Assembly: GCA_030611085.1 (NCBI GenBank)
Contig: JAUWQI010000010.1
Coordinates: forward strand, 1-43,884
Source: Dehalococcoidia bacterium
Lineage (GTDB): Bacteria > Chloroflexota > Dehalococcoidia > GIF9 > AB-539-J10
Direction: 5' to 3'
Length of the DNA: 43,884 nt
The notes beneath the pieces are model-generated. The model saw only the letters and a program-made list of their open reading frames with translations, was not told the DNA's origin and did not search any database. Shown piece by piece: positions 1 to 7,118 of the stretch (positions are counted from its first letter, which is position 1; the number at the start of each line of letters is the position of its first letter). Made by a program: the position numbers and the translations under genes.

Positions 1-139
1 ACAGTGCACTGGGGTATTTGACACCTGCAGAGTTTGCCAGAAGATACTACGAGGAAAACCAGGTGGAAGAGGTTAAACAGCCAGTGGAGAAAGTAGGAAG
101 TCTCTCATTGTAGGTGGTACTAAAAATGGGGGCACCCCA
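1..139 (+). mobile_element. 3' end of an IS3/IS481-like insertion sequence
   Basis: The window opens inside a transposase gene that stops at 113. About 26 bases later the sequence ends in the CA expected at an IS3-family right end (CA at 138-139). From 140 onward the reading frame matches DAHP synthase exactly, starting in the middle of its conserved GPC-A-V-E motif, which places the junction at 139/140. The right-end reading GGGGGCACCCCA resembles IS3-group terminal repeats. The left end lies outside the window, so the inverted-repeat pair and target duplication cannot be checked here. Confidence 0.6.
3..113 (+). CDS. Transposase, C-terminal fragment (integrase core, IS3/IS481 type)
   Basis: Reading frame 3 from the window edge encodes 36 residues beginning S-A-L-G-Y-L-T-P-A-E-F and ending at a TAG at 111-113. 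The pattern (H)SALGYLTPAEF is the typical extreme C-terminus of rve-type (DDE) transposases of the IS3 and IS481 families, just after the catalytic Glu helix. The catalytic residues themselves lie upstream of the window. The frame is open to the window edge, so this is truncated by the window and not necessarily broken. Family assignment between IS3 and IS481 is uncertain. Confidence 0.65.
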   Translation, partial: SALGYLTPAEFARRYYEENQVEEVKQPVEKVGSLSL

Positions 140-848
140 TGCTGTAGAGAGCGAGGAGCAGCTTATGGCGGCGGCAAGCGTTATAAAGAAGGCTGGGGCC
201 TGTATTCTGCGTGGTGGCGCCTTTAAACCACGTACCTCGCCCTTCAGCTTTCAAGGGCTGGAGGAGGCTGGGCTGGAATTGCTGGCACAAGCCAGGGAAC
301 GATTCGGTATACCTGTGGTCACTGAAGTAGTAGACTCTCATGAGGTCGGTCTGGTTTTAAAATATGCCGATATCCTTCAGGTTGGGGCCAGAAATATGCA
401 AAACTTTGCCTTGCTGACCGAGATTGGCAAGAGCAAGCACCCCGTTATCTTGAAGCGTGGCTTATCGGCTACTGTTACCGAGTGGCTTACAGCGGCTGAT
501 TACATATTGGCGGAAGGAAATAACCAGGTTATTCTGTGTGAGAGGGGTATCAGGACATTTGAAGATAGTACTCGGTTCTCCCTGGATGTTGGTTCGATAC
601 CGGTGGTTAAGAAATTCAGTCACTTACCTTTAATTGTCGACCCCAGCCACGCTGCTGGTCATTACTCCCTGGTTCCGGCAATGGCCAAGGCAGTTGTGGC
701 TGCCGGCGTTGATGGGCTTCTCATCGAAGTCCATCCTAATCCTAAGAAAGCTTTGGTAGATGGCCTTCAGTCCCTCAGTCCGTCGGACTTTGCCAGGTTG
801 ATGGAGGAGCTCAGTCCAATTGCCAAGTCGATAGGCAGATATATCTAA
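126..848 (+). CDS. aroF: 5'-truncated DAHP synthase (AroF, type I-beta), fused to IS end
   Basis: This is 3-deoxy-7-phosphoheptulonate synthase, first step of the shikimate pathway (PEP + erythrose 4-phosphate). Conserved features seen are RGGA-KPRTSP, the LKRG lysine, ILCERGIRTF, VDPSHAAG (metal His), IEVHP (metal Glu) and VDGLQSL (metal Asp). What is missing is everything before A-V-E-S, including the first barrel strand and the metal-binding Cys of the GPC motif. Full-length relatives are roughly 270-340 residues; this one is about 240. The missing part is replaced by IS-derived codons M-G-A-P-H, which put a His where the Cys should be. An SD-like AGGTGG (112-117) sits 8 nt before ATG 126, and an in-frame GTG at 114 is an alternative start. 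The gene is probably inactive, but the frame is intact. The tryptophan operon at the other end of the window depends on this pathway. Confidence 0.8.
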   Translation: MGAPHAVESEEQLMAAASVIKKAGACILRGGAFKPRTSPFSFQGLEEAGLELLAQARERFGIPVVTEVVDSHEVGLVLKYADILQVGARNMQNFALLTEIGKSKHPVILKRGLSATVTEWLTAADYILAEGNNQVILCERGIRTFEDSTRFSLDVGSIPVVKKFSHLPLIVDPSHAAGHYSLVPAMAKAVVAAGVDGLLIEVHPNPKKALVDGLQSLSPSDFARLMEELSPIAKSIGRYI

Positions 849-1182
849 ATGGAACACAGGGACTCAGCGACGGTAGAGTTCGTGATTCCTGATTGGCAAG
901 CCTCAGCTTAACCTCCTCTTATCTTCTCGAGCTGGTTAGATTCTCCATGGCATTCAGGTTCTGGTTTGGTAAATCAGCTCTTTGCCATCAAGCTTGGCCA
1001 ATGCCCAAATATAGGAGATTGTTTGTTTTGTCACCCTGTGCGCTAGCGAAGGGTCTAGAGATTCTTCGCTTTGCTCAGAATGACAAGAGGCGAAGGGCTC
1101 AGAATGACAGGAGAGAATTGCTAAACAACCTCAAATATAAATCGTTGCTCAAAAACTCTATTATCAGCTATACTAAACTTAT
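849..1182. other. Non-coding gap with repeat remnant
   Basis: No credible gene is seen between aroF and the tRNA-like sequence. A 99-residue open frame on the plus strand here is composition noise; its middle is translated from the dispersed repeat at 1031-1110. No clear promoter or terminator was recognised. Confidence 0.5.
1031..1110. repeat. Dispersed short repeat, 'cagaatgac' type
   Basis: The segment holds the words gggtctagagattcttcgc and two copies of ctcagaatgaca about 25 nt apart. The same vocabulary (aatctagagaccc, cattctgag, cgaagcaat) recurs at 13509-13659, 22519, 35991, 36221 and 39466, on either strand. It looks like a small non-autonomous palindromic (REP/MITE-like) family rather than a gene. 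Confidence 0.6.
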
Positions 1183-1254
1183 GCCAGTGTAGCTTGAGGG
1201 TAGAGCAGCGGTTTTGCAAATCGTCAGTTGTCGGTTCGAATCCGCTCGCTGGCT
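1183..1254 (+). tRNA. tRNA-like cloverleaf, anticodon UGC by spacing (Ala), with Cys-like acceptor
   Basis: A 72-nt cloverleaf can be drawn. The acceptor GCCAGTG/CGCTGGC has one G-U pair, the D arm is GCTT/GAGC, the anticodon stem is GCGGT/ATCGT, and the T loop is TTCGAAT with a T stem carrying one mismatch (T-C). The 7-nt anticodon loop is TTTGCAA, so positions 34-36 read TGC (Ala). However, there is no G3-U70 pair, which AlaRS requires, and the discriminator base is T73; C3-G70 with U73 fits tRNA-Cys. A one-base slip would make the anticodon GCA (Cys). CCA is not encoded. The SD of the next gene directly follows the 3' end. It may be a real variant or a decaying tRNA gene. Confidence 0.6.
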
Positions 1255-1264
1255 TGGAGGTAAT

Positions 1265-2038
1265 ATGAGTAAATTTGTTGACAAATTACAACATCTTTCT
1301 AAATCTGCAGCACCATCTATAGGGTTTCATCCAGTTGCCAGCAAACCGAAGAGTTCAGCGATGTTGCTTATCGCCGGGCTGTCTGGGGTGGATGTTAAAA
1401 AAGCTGAAGTTCTAGCTAATAGTATAGTAGATGCTGGGCTGATACTGAGCCAAAGCATTGAGGGTATTGGGCAAGTAGCCGAGGTCATGGGTGATATCCC
1501 TTTGGGGATACTTGTGAAGGATGTGAGTGAAGGGAAGTTGGATAAGCTTGTTGAGTCAAGCTGTGACTTTGTAGTTTTTGATGTGAAGATGCCCTTAGTA
1601 GAATTTCGCCAGCAGGGAATAGGTAAATTTCTTATGATAGAACCTTCGTTGGATTGGGGTCTGATTAGAGCTATTAATCGTCTTGATGTGGATGGTGTGT
1701 TTATTGATAGAGGTAAGGAATCTTTTATTACTGTGGAGCGGCTGCTTATTTATCACCGTTTCAGCGATTTGTTGAATAAGCCTCTTGTAGCAATTTTACC
1801 TTCTCTGGTCACTAATGCTGAGCTTGCCAATTTATGGCAAGCTGGGATAGATGGTATAGTTACCCCTCCAGCACAGCCGAAGAAGTCGCTCACTGAACTA
1901 AGGAGAATAATTGATAATTTGCCTAAGGGGGCTAATCGCCGTCGGGGCAAGGCAGATGTAATACTTCCTCATTATGGTGGGGGTGAGGATATTGAAAGTG
2001 ATGAGGAAGAGGAAGAAGAGGAGGAAATCCTAAAATAA
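1265..2038 (+). CDS. Conserved hypothetical protein with barrel-like pattern and acidic tail
   Basis: The protein has 257 residues and I do not recognise the family by name. The start at ATG 1265 is chosen because GGAGG (1256-1260) sits 4 nt upstream; a longer frame would run back into the tRNA. The middle shows repeated strand-helix units with strands such as AMLLIAGLSG, IPLGILVKDV, DFVVFDVK, GKFLMIEPS, VDGVFIDRG, LVAILPS and GIDGIVTPP. This suggests a TIM-barrel fold, but no catalytic signature stands out. The C-terminus ends in a run of eight glutamates after D-E, unusual for a barrel enzyme. The gene stands alone between a tRNA-like sequence and a repeat-rich gap. Confidence 0.75.
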   Translation: MSKFVDKLQHLSKSAAPSIGFHPVASKPKSSAMLLIAGLSGVDVKKAEVLANSIVDAGLILSQSIEGIGQVAEVMGDIPLGILVKDVSEGKLDKLVESSCDFVVFDVKMPLVEFRQQGIGKFLMIEPSLDWGLIRAINRLDVDGVFIDRGKESFITVERLLIYHRFSDLLNKPLVAILPSLVTNAELANLWQAGIDGIVTPPAQPKKSLTELRRIIDNLPKGANRRRGKADVILPHYGGGEDIESDEEEEEEEEILK

Positions 2039-2379
2039 AAAGTAAAAATGCAAAATGACAAAGTAAAATTAAAAAAGAATTTAATGAATGTCCACGCTAT
2101 CGAGATTGCCACGCCTTGCGTTCACGATAACATTTGCGTATCAACTATCAGGAGAGCAAACCTTGAAGGTTGTTACTGGCCAGCTTTTATGAAGCACTAC
2201 TAGTATCAGCGTTAATGTGATTGAGACTCAGACAGCCGCAGAGGTTATCAATATCCTCGCCACTAATGTACTAACCCTAAAGGGAAGGAAATGATTTTTT
2301 TGCATTTTGCACTGTAAATTTGATTTTTATGTTTAATTTTTGATATTTATTGATATTATTTAGGATTTAGTCATAGATT
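2039..2379. repeat. AT-rich inverted-repeat arms around a 240-bp spacer
   Basis: The gap begins with A-rich sequence (aaaagtaaaaatgcaaaatgac) and ends with its T-rich partner (tttgcattttgcac, then gatttttatgtttaatttttgat). These resemble the two arms of the AT-rich palindromes at 8783, 20251 and 23543. Here the arms are separated by about 240 bp of non-AT-rich sequence with no plausible gene. It may be an inserted or older form of the same element. Confidence 0.45.
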
Positions 2380-2994
2380 ATGGAGACGAGCCTTGGCTTA
2401 TTTTTATTGACAGCAGCGGCAATTTCCCTTACTGGGGTTATGTTACCCGGGCCGCTTACTGCGGCTACTATAGCCAAGGGTTATAACGATAAAAATGCTG
2501 GCGCTCTCATTGCAGTTGGGCACGCGGTCATTGAAATGCCGCTCATAGCTGCCATTTACTTTGGATGCGGTCACTTCATAGGGTCTCCACATGTTATCAA
2601 AGTCATATACATTGTAGGTGGCTTGGCGCTATTTTACCTGGGCTTTCGTGTGTTGCGATTCCGCGATGGTGCTCCAAGTGAAGTGGTTGGTCTCCCGTCT
2701 AGCTCTCTGGTTACTGGTATAGTCATCACAGGCACTAACCCTGCTACTTATATATGGTGGGCATTTGTAGGTACACCTTTAATAACTGGGGCTACTGAAT
2801 TTGGGCTTAGTGGTATTCTTTTCTTCACATTGGTGCATTGGCTTTGTGATTTGGCGTGGAGTGAATTTCTCTCTGTGGGTACATTTAAGTCAAGGAGATG
2901 GTGGACACAGAAGGTCCAGAGAATCGTGTTTACGGTCTGTGCTTTGATTTTGATTGGTTTTGGTGTGTGGTTTTGCTCTTCTGCCTTCCTCTAG
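2380..2994 (+). CDS. LysE/RhtB-family amino-acid exporter-like membrane protein
   Basis: A 204-residue integral membrane protein with about six hydrophobic segments: near 5-25, 40-62, 72-90, 108-130, 140-160 and 182-203. The N-terminal G-V-M-L-P-G-P-L-T motif matches the family's conserved P-G-P (usually GxxPGP), and G-T-N-P-A-T-Y-I-W-W matches its second conserved NP motif. Length is typical for LysE/RhtB. The family exports amino acids or related small molecules; the substrate cannot be told from sequence. The upstream SD is weak. The gene ends 12 nt from the convergent stop of guaB3. Confidence 0.8.
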   Translation: METSLGLFLLTAAAISLTGVMLPGPLTAATIAKGYNDKNAGALIAVGHAVIEMPLIAAIYFGCGHFIGSPHVIKVIYIVGGLALFYLGFRVLRFRDGAPSEVVGLPSSSLVTGIVITGTNPATYIWWAFVGTPLITGATEFGLSGILFFTLVHWLCDLAWSEFLSVGTFKSRRWWTQKVQRIVFTVCALILIGFGVWFCSSAFL

Positions 2995-3006
2995 AGGACT
3001 GGAAAG

Positions 3007-4152
3007 TCAGGGGACATGCTGGATTGCCTGGAAATACTTTCCTTCTGTCTTTATAGTGGGGGCAATAATCATCTTAACTTTGTGCATTTCTTTAATAGTT
3101 CGAGCGCCGCAAACTCCCATGCTGGTGCGCAAAGCTCCAACCAGATTTTGAGTGCCGTCGGTGACAGAGGTGGGACCGAAGAGGATTTGCTCCATTGGAG
3201 CGATGATATCCACTCTAACACGTGTCCCTCTAGGTAATGCTGGATGAGAATGGGACATGCCCCAATGGTAACCTCTTCCAGGAGCCTCTGTGGCTTGGGC
3301 TAAAGGCGAGCCGAGCATAACTGCGTCAGCGCCTGCAGCGAATGTCTTGCATAAGTCACCGCCAATGCGAATACCCCCGTCGGTTATCACTGATACATAC
3401 TTACCATTTTCCTTGAAATAAGTTTCTCTGGCGGCAGCAGATTCAATGGTAGCGGTTATCTGGGGGACTCCCACGCCGATGACCTCTCTAGTAGTACAAG
3501 CAGCCCCGGGACCAACACCGACTAAAATGGCATCAATTCCTGTTTGCATCAACTCTAATGCCGCGCTATAGCTACAGCAATTGCCTACTATAATAGGCAA
3601 GGATATCATCTGGCATAGCTCGGGTAAAATAAGTCCTCGATAGCTCTTGGAAATATGCCTGGCTGTGGTAACTGTAGACTGCACCACAAGCACATCCATC
3701 CCAGCGTCCTTAGCTATGGGGGCTAGTCGTTTGGTTTTAGTCGGAGTTATCGATGCAGCACAAATGCTACCTGCTTGCTTTATTGCTTCAATACGCTCGC
3801 CAATAAGCTTGTCCTTGATGGGCTGGGAGTAAATCTTCTGAAGCAGGGAAGTGACCTCCGTTTCAGGAGTTTGAGCAATTTGCTCCAGGATTTCATCAGG
3901 ATTTTCGTAGCGTGTTTGTATGCCCTCAAGGTTTAGGACAGCTAATCCACCAACTTGGCTAAATTTGATAGCAGAGGAAGGGTTAACAACGGCATCCATA
4001 GCTGAGGCTAGAATGGGAATGGAGAATGTAAAATCTCCTAAAGCAAAGCTTATATCTGTTTGGTCAGGGTTAACGGTGGTATCTCCAGGCACAAGAGCGA
4101 CCTCATCAAATCCGTAGGTCCGCTCCATTTCTTTGAATTTAGGGCGAGGCAT
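3007..4152 (-). CDS. guaB3: IMP dehydrogenase family protein, GuaB3 type
   Basis: A 381-residue (beta/alpha)8 protein of the IMPDH/GMP reductase family. Visible are an N-terminal [12 protein letters not shown], an ASAMDAVV loop, [20 protein letters not shown] (position of the catalytic Cys loop), [15 protein letters not shown] and [11 protein letters not shown]. The paired CBS domains of classical GuaB are absent, and the length and C-terminal half match the GuaB3 subgroup known from actinobacteria, cyanobacteria and chloroflexi. IMPDH makes XMP from IMP with NAD+. IMPDH activity is known for some GuaB3 proteins but is inferred here. A strong promoter lies 31 nt upstream of the start. Confidence 0.85.
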   Translation of the reverse strand: MPRPKFKEMERTYGFDEVALVPGDTTVNPDQTDISFALGDFTFSIPILASAMDAVVNPSSAIKFSQVGGLAVLNLEGIQTRYENPDEILEQIAQTPETEVTSLLQKIYSQPIKDKLIGERIEAIKQAGSICAASITPTKTKRLAPIAKDAGMDVLVVQSTVTTARHISKSYRGLILPELCQMISLPIIVGNCCSYSAALELMQTGIDAILVGVGPGAACTTREVIGVGVPQITATIESAAARETYFKENGKYVSVITDGGIRIGGDLCKTFAAGADAVMLGSPLAQATEAPGRGYHWGMSHSHPALPRGTRVRVDIIAPMEQILFGPTSVTDGTQNLVGALRTSMGVCGARTIKEMHKVKMIIAPTIKTEGKYFQAIQHVP

Positions 4153-4182
4153 TTTTCTTCGCTTAGTGTAAAGTTGCCATAA

Positions 4183-4211
4183 ACTATACCTGCAAAGTGG
4201 GCTGAAGTCAA
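4183..4211 (-). promoter_or_regulatory. Sigma70-type promoter for guaB3
   Basis: On the minus strand TTGACT (4211-4206) and TATAGT (4188-4183) are separated by exactly 17 nt and face guaB3. The predicted leader is about 25 nt. Confidence 0.7.
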
Positions 4212-4309
4212 GGATACGGGATACTTATCTAAGCCAAACTTTAAGAATCCCTTTCTAATTTCGAGAGTATCTATCGCCTTTTCCCATTCCACGATATTAG
4301 CACTCGCGC

Positions 4310-4939
4310 TTATTTCATCTGGCGGCTGTGTATTAGTGGAAGGAACATACCACTAGTGGCCTGATAACTTCTGTACTCCTCGCCGAAGACTTGACTAAGA
4401 AGCTTCTCCTCCGATTTCGCCTGAAAGTGGAATAGGGGCACTGAAGAAAGGAAAATCAGCATAAAAAGAAAGTCTTTGAAGAACAGGAAAAACCCGAGGT
4501 AAGCTAGCATTTTTGATGCATATTGAGGATGCCGAATATAGTGGTATATGCCTGTCTTGATGATTTTGTGCCCTTGTTTTAAGTGGGCACACCGTGGCTC
4601 GTTAAATTCGCCGAAGGAGGCAATTGCCCACCAGGATAAATGTATCCCTGCGAATGAAAGCGCCAAGCCTATCAACTGAAGGGGTAAATCAAGGTGGCAC
4701 GAGAAGGGTAGGAACATATCGGGATAGCCTCGCAGGAGGAAAAGGATTGCAAATCCCAGCGAGACAATGATAAATACCCTGTCGAATACCACAGTAACCA
4801 GAGCCAATGGTCGGAAGGGCGCTGGCATTTCGGGGGCAGCTTTTCGCATTCTGCTAAGTCTCATATACTTTATCCAGATGGCAAGGAATGTCACTATCCC
4901 TAGCACTATGAGAACCTTCATCAAGAAGACATTTAACAT
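4310..4939 (-). CDS. Isoprenylcysteine carboxylmethyltransferase (ICMT/PEMT)-like membrane protein
   Basis: A 209-residue protein with about five hydrophobic segments: near 5-25, 45-70, 83-105, 140-158 and 160-175. Its C-terminal half carries the family signature T-G-I-Y-H-Y-I-R-H-P-Q-Y followed by E-E-K-L-L-S-Q-V-F-G-E-E-Y-R-S-Y, the SAM-binding region of ICMT/PEMT-like methyltransferases. The bacterial family methylates varied lipids or small molecules; no prenylated protein target is implied. The start may be at 4939 or at the internal Met codon beginning at 4921. It is separate from guaB3, which has its own promoter. Confidence 0.8.
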   Translation of the reverse strand: MLNVFLMKVLIVLGIVTFLAIWIKYMRLSRMRKAAPEMPAPFRPLALVTVVFDRVFIIVSLGFAILFLLRGYPDMFLPFSCHLDLPLQLIGLALSFAGIHLSWWAIASFGEFNEPRCAHLKQGHKIIKTGIYHYIRHPQYASKMLAYLGFFLFFKDFLFMLIFLSSVPLFHFQAKSEEKLLSQVFGEEYRSYQATSGMFLPLIHSRQMK

Positions 4940-5083
4940 TTGCTCATCATACCTTAGTTCTACCCTCTATTTTGGAGACTTGTGTCCAGCTTGCCCCTAC
5001 CGCTAGAGGTCTTTCCAGCCGACCCTTATTCTCAACGAAGTTGCTATTCCACGCTGACATGTTATCAGGATTAGCAATATAAT

Positions 5084-5131
5084 CAAAGACATATTCCACC
5101 GGCGGTGTAGAAGCTTATCTTAATATGAGCC
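5084..5131. repeat. Direct repeat, copy 1 (downstream of exoD)
   Basis: It contains caaagacatattccaccgg, then gtgtagaagcttatct, then gagccat. The same blocks occur in the same order and orientation at 5762-5817 on the other side of the ExoD gene. Copy 2 carries a few extra bases after ccaccggcg. Confidence 0.75.
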
Positions 5132-5156
5132 ATTGTACTCATTCCTATGCCTTAAC

Positions 5157-5747
5157 CTACAGATGATATAAAGCTAATCCGCCAGCTATCAGCAAAGGTA
5201 TCACAACGGCAACTGCCGCCAAACCCAGCAGCCCTCCGCTCAGAATAAATAAACCATCGTTGCTCGCCAGCCCAAAACCCATAAGAAAGATGGTAAAGGC
5301 GAGAATGGCATTGGTGCCTGGAATAGGCATTAGCATAACAAGAGCTACAATAAGGATTACCGCGCCCACAAGGAATCGGGAAAGCCTTCTTTCACCCAGA
5401 TTTTCAAGGCGTGGCTTCGAGAACCTCTCAATCCTTCTCAAGAAAGGAATCCCCCTCTTTTGGATAACGGCAACCATTCTTGGGCTTATGTTTTTGCTGC
5501 GAACCCTCTGGGGTAGGAAAGGGGAGCTTCTGCCCAGCATCAGTTGAAGAGCCAACAGAATAATAAGCAAGGTGAAGGGAGTAGTAAATCCGCCTACCGG
5601 AAAGAGGAACGCTGTCAGTAAAGACACTGCTACAAGCAGGAAGCCAATCCCCCTCCCGGACATGATATCCAGAAGCGCTCCCACCTTGAGCTCATCGGGG
5701 GTAGCAGCCTTGATGAATTCTTCCAGTTCTAGGGATAGTTTCTGCAT
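5157..5747 (-). CDS. exoD: ExoD-family membrane protein
   Basis: A 196-residue protein of the exopolysaccharide synthesis ExoD family (named from rhizobial ExoD). An N-terminal amphipathic part (KLSLELEEFIKAA, DELKVGALLDIM) is followed by hydrophobic segments near 33-65, 125-150 and 160-192. The R-G-I-G-F-L-L-V motif, P-F-T-L-L-I-I-L-L-A-L-Q-L-M-L-G-R and the M-P-I-P-G-T-N-A segment are typical. Its biochemical role is not settled in any organism. The gene is bracketed by two copies of a direct repeat of about 50 bp, so it may have been moved or duplicated as a unit. Confidence 0.8.
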   Translation of the reverse strand: MQKLSLELEEFIKAATPDELKVGALLDIMSGRGIGFLLVAVSLLTAFLFPVGGFTTPFTLLIILLALQLMLGRSSPFLPQRVRSKNISPRMVAVIQKRGIPFLRRIERFSKPRLENLGERRLSRFLVGAVILIVALVMLMPIPGTNAILAFTIFLMGFGLASNDGLFILSGGLLGLAAVAVVIPLLIAGGLALYHL

Positions 5748-5761
5748 TTTTGCCTCTCACA

Positions 5762-5817
5762 CAAAGACATATTCCACCGGCGCCAGGGTGTAGAAGCTTA
5801 TCTCCGTACGAGCCATT
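5762..5817. repeat. Direct repeat, copy 2 (upstream of exoD)
   Basis: It repeats the blocks caaagacatattccaccgg, gtgtagaagcttatct and gagccat of copy 1 at 5084-5131, with about 7 extra bases in the middle and a few substitutions. Confidence 0.75.
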
Positions 5818-6023
5818 TCATAGCTCGCTTATATTATAGTGCAAAGGTTAAAAACGCAAAAGCTATCAGACTGATAGGTTTGAGGGAGACGGGCCAGGCC
5901 AAAAATCGCCCCTGAATTTAAGTTCTCCGCGCATTAGTTCACGGAGTTTTGGAAGTTTAGCTTGATGGTCATCTGAGATTCTCGCTGATCAATAGTTAAG
6001 AGTTACTCTGAAGTCAAGGCAAG
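5818..6023. other. Intergenic stretch upstream of rsmI
   Basis: There is no gene here. A short imperfect hairpin (actccgtg/cgcg-like words around 5920-5955, ctccgcgcattagttcacggag) is visible. Its role is unknown. Confidence 0.35.
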
Positions 6024-6052
6024 TGGATAAAATCGCAACTATCAGCTATAAT
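6024..6052 (+). promoter_or_regulatory. Promoter for rsmI operon, giving a near-leaderless mRNA
   Basis: TGGATA (6024-6029, 4 of 6 matches to consensus) and a perfect TATAAT (6047-6052) are spaced by 17 nt. The expected transcription start is only a few nucleotides before the GTG at 6063, and no SD is present, so translation is likely leaderless. Confidence 0.6.
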
Positions 6053-6062
6053 CAGTTAAGTC

Positions 6063-6884
6063 GTGCCCATTCTCTATGTTATCGCTACTCCCATTGGCAA
6101 TCTGGAGGATATCTCTTTGCGTGCTTTGCGCCTCTTGAAAGAAGTGAAAGTTATTGCTGCTGAGGATACACGCACGGCACGACACTTGCTTAATGCCTAT
6201 AATATAAAGACCCCTGTAATTAGCTATCATGAGCATAGTAAAAGAGCTAAACTTGATTATCTATTGGGTTGTCTTGAAGAGGAGGATGTGGCTTTAATTT
6301 CTGAGGCTGGTATGCCGGGGCTAAGTGACCCTGGCTATGAGCTTATTGTTGCTGCTATTGACCGTGGGATTCCTATAGTACCTGTTCCTGGCGCCTCAGC
6401 AGTGATTGCTGCCGTAGCGGTTTCTGGCCTGCCGATTGACCAGTTCCTTTATCTCGGTTTTCTGCCTCGCCGTCGTGGGCAGAGACAGCGACTTCTTAAT
6501 TCTATAGTTGATGAGTCAAGAACTATAGTGGCTTTTGAGGCTCCACATCGCATTGGGGAAACATTGAGCGATATTGGCGAAATTTTAGGAGACAGGCGAC
6601 TGGCAGTATGTCGTGAGCTTACCAAGATTCATGAGGAAGTTTTCAGAGGTAAGGTAAGCCAGGCGAGGGAACATTTCACCGAGCCAAAGGGGGAGTTCAC
6701 CCTAGTTATTGAAGGTAAGCTCCGAGGGGAGGTCGAAGTTACTGAAGAGGTGGAAAGGAAGTTACGGGAGTTTTGTTGCCAGGGGATTGGTGCTAAGGAG
6801 GCAATATCTCAAATGTCTGAACTTAGTGGCTTATCAAGGAAGAAGCTCTATCAAGCTTGGTTAAAACTTAAGAAGGAGGATTAA
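6063..6884 (+). CDS. rsmI: 16S rRNA (cytidine1402-2'-O)-methyltransferase
   Basis: A 273-residue tetrapyrrole-methylase-fold enzyme that uses SAM to 2'-O-methylate C1402 in 16S rRNA. The N-terminus M-P-I-L-Y-V-I-A-T-P-I-G-N-L-E-D-I, the A-A-E-D-T-R motif near 35, S-E-A-G-M-P-G-L-S-D-P-G and P-G-A-S-A-V are family hallmarks, and length is normal. The GTG start at 6063 gives the expected N-terminus. It is the first gene of a likely three-gene transcript with the zinc-ribbon miniprotein (1-nt gap) and metG. Confidence 0.93.
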   Translation: MPILYVIATPIGNLEDISLRALRLLKEVKVIAAEDTRTARHLLNAYNIKTPVISYHEHSKRAKLDYLLGCLEEEDVALISEAGMPGLSDPGYELIVAAIDRGIPIVPVPGASAVIAAVAVSGLPIDQFLYLGFLPRRRGQRQRLLNSIVDESRTIVAFEAPHRIGETLSDIGEILGDRRLAVCRELTKIHEEVFRGKVSQAREHFTEPKGEFTLVIEGKLRGEVEVTEEVERKLREFCCQGIGAKEAISQMSELSGLSRKKLYQAWLKLKKED

Positions 6885-6885
6885 A

Positions 6886-7089
6886 ATGCGTCGTGGCTGC
6901 ATTGCTGTAAGTAAGGTTCAATGTGATAGCTGTCACAAATTTCTTGAATATGGAGAGCGATATTTAGCAATTGATGATGAGGAGGGAAAGAGGCAACATC
7001 TTTGTGTTGATTGCTGCCTTAGCCGAGGTTACGCTTCCTATAGAGCGGAAAGGGGTGAGCAAATAATTACCTTTTTCCCGGAAGGCTAG
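6886..7089 (+). CDS. Small zinc-ribbon-like protein
   Basis: A 67-residue protein with two paired-cysteine knuckles, C-D-S-C-H near residue 13 and C-V-D-C-C near 40, consistent with one bound zinc. I do not recognise the family. AAGGAGG (6873-6879) is a strong SD 6 nt before ATG 6886, and the gene starts 1 nt after the rsmI stop, so the two are coupled. Its place between an rRNA methyltransferase and MetRS suggests a translation-related role, but that is inference. Confidence 0.7.
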   Translation: MRRGCIAVSKVQCDSCHKFLEYGERYLAIDDEEGKRQHLCVDCCLSRGYASYRAERGEQIITFFPEG

Positions 7090-7118
7090 CTATAAGGAGA
7101 TGATTTTAGGAGAAGCTC

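Noticed and set aside
893-1192. 99-residue plus-strand open frame
   Set aside because: Its middle is translated dispersed repeat (I-L-R-F-A-Q-N-D), it has no SD, and it runs into the tRNA-like sequence.
2954-3237. Plus-strand open frames after the LysE gene
   Set aside because: They lie antisense to the guaB3 coding region and have no recognisable features.
4050-4292. 80-residue minus-strand open frame upstream of and overlapping guaB3
   Set aside because: It contains the guaB3 promoter (TTGACT-17-TATAGT), lacks an SD and overlaps the real gene in another frame.
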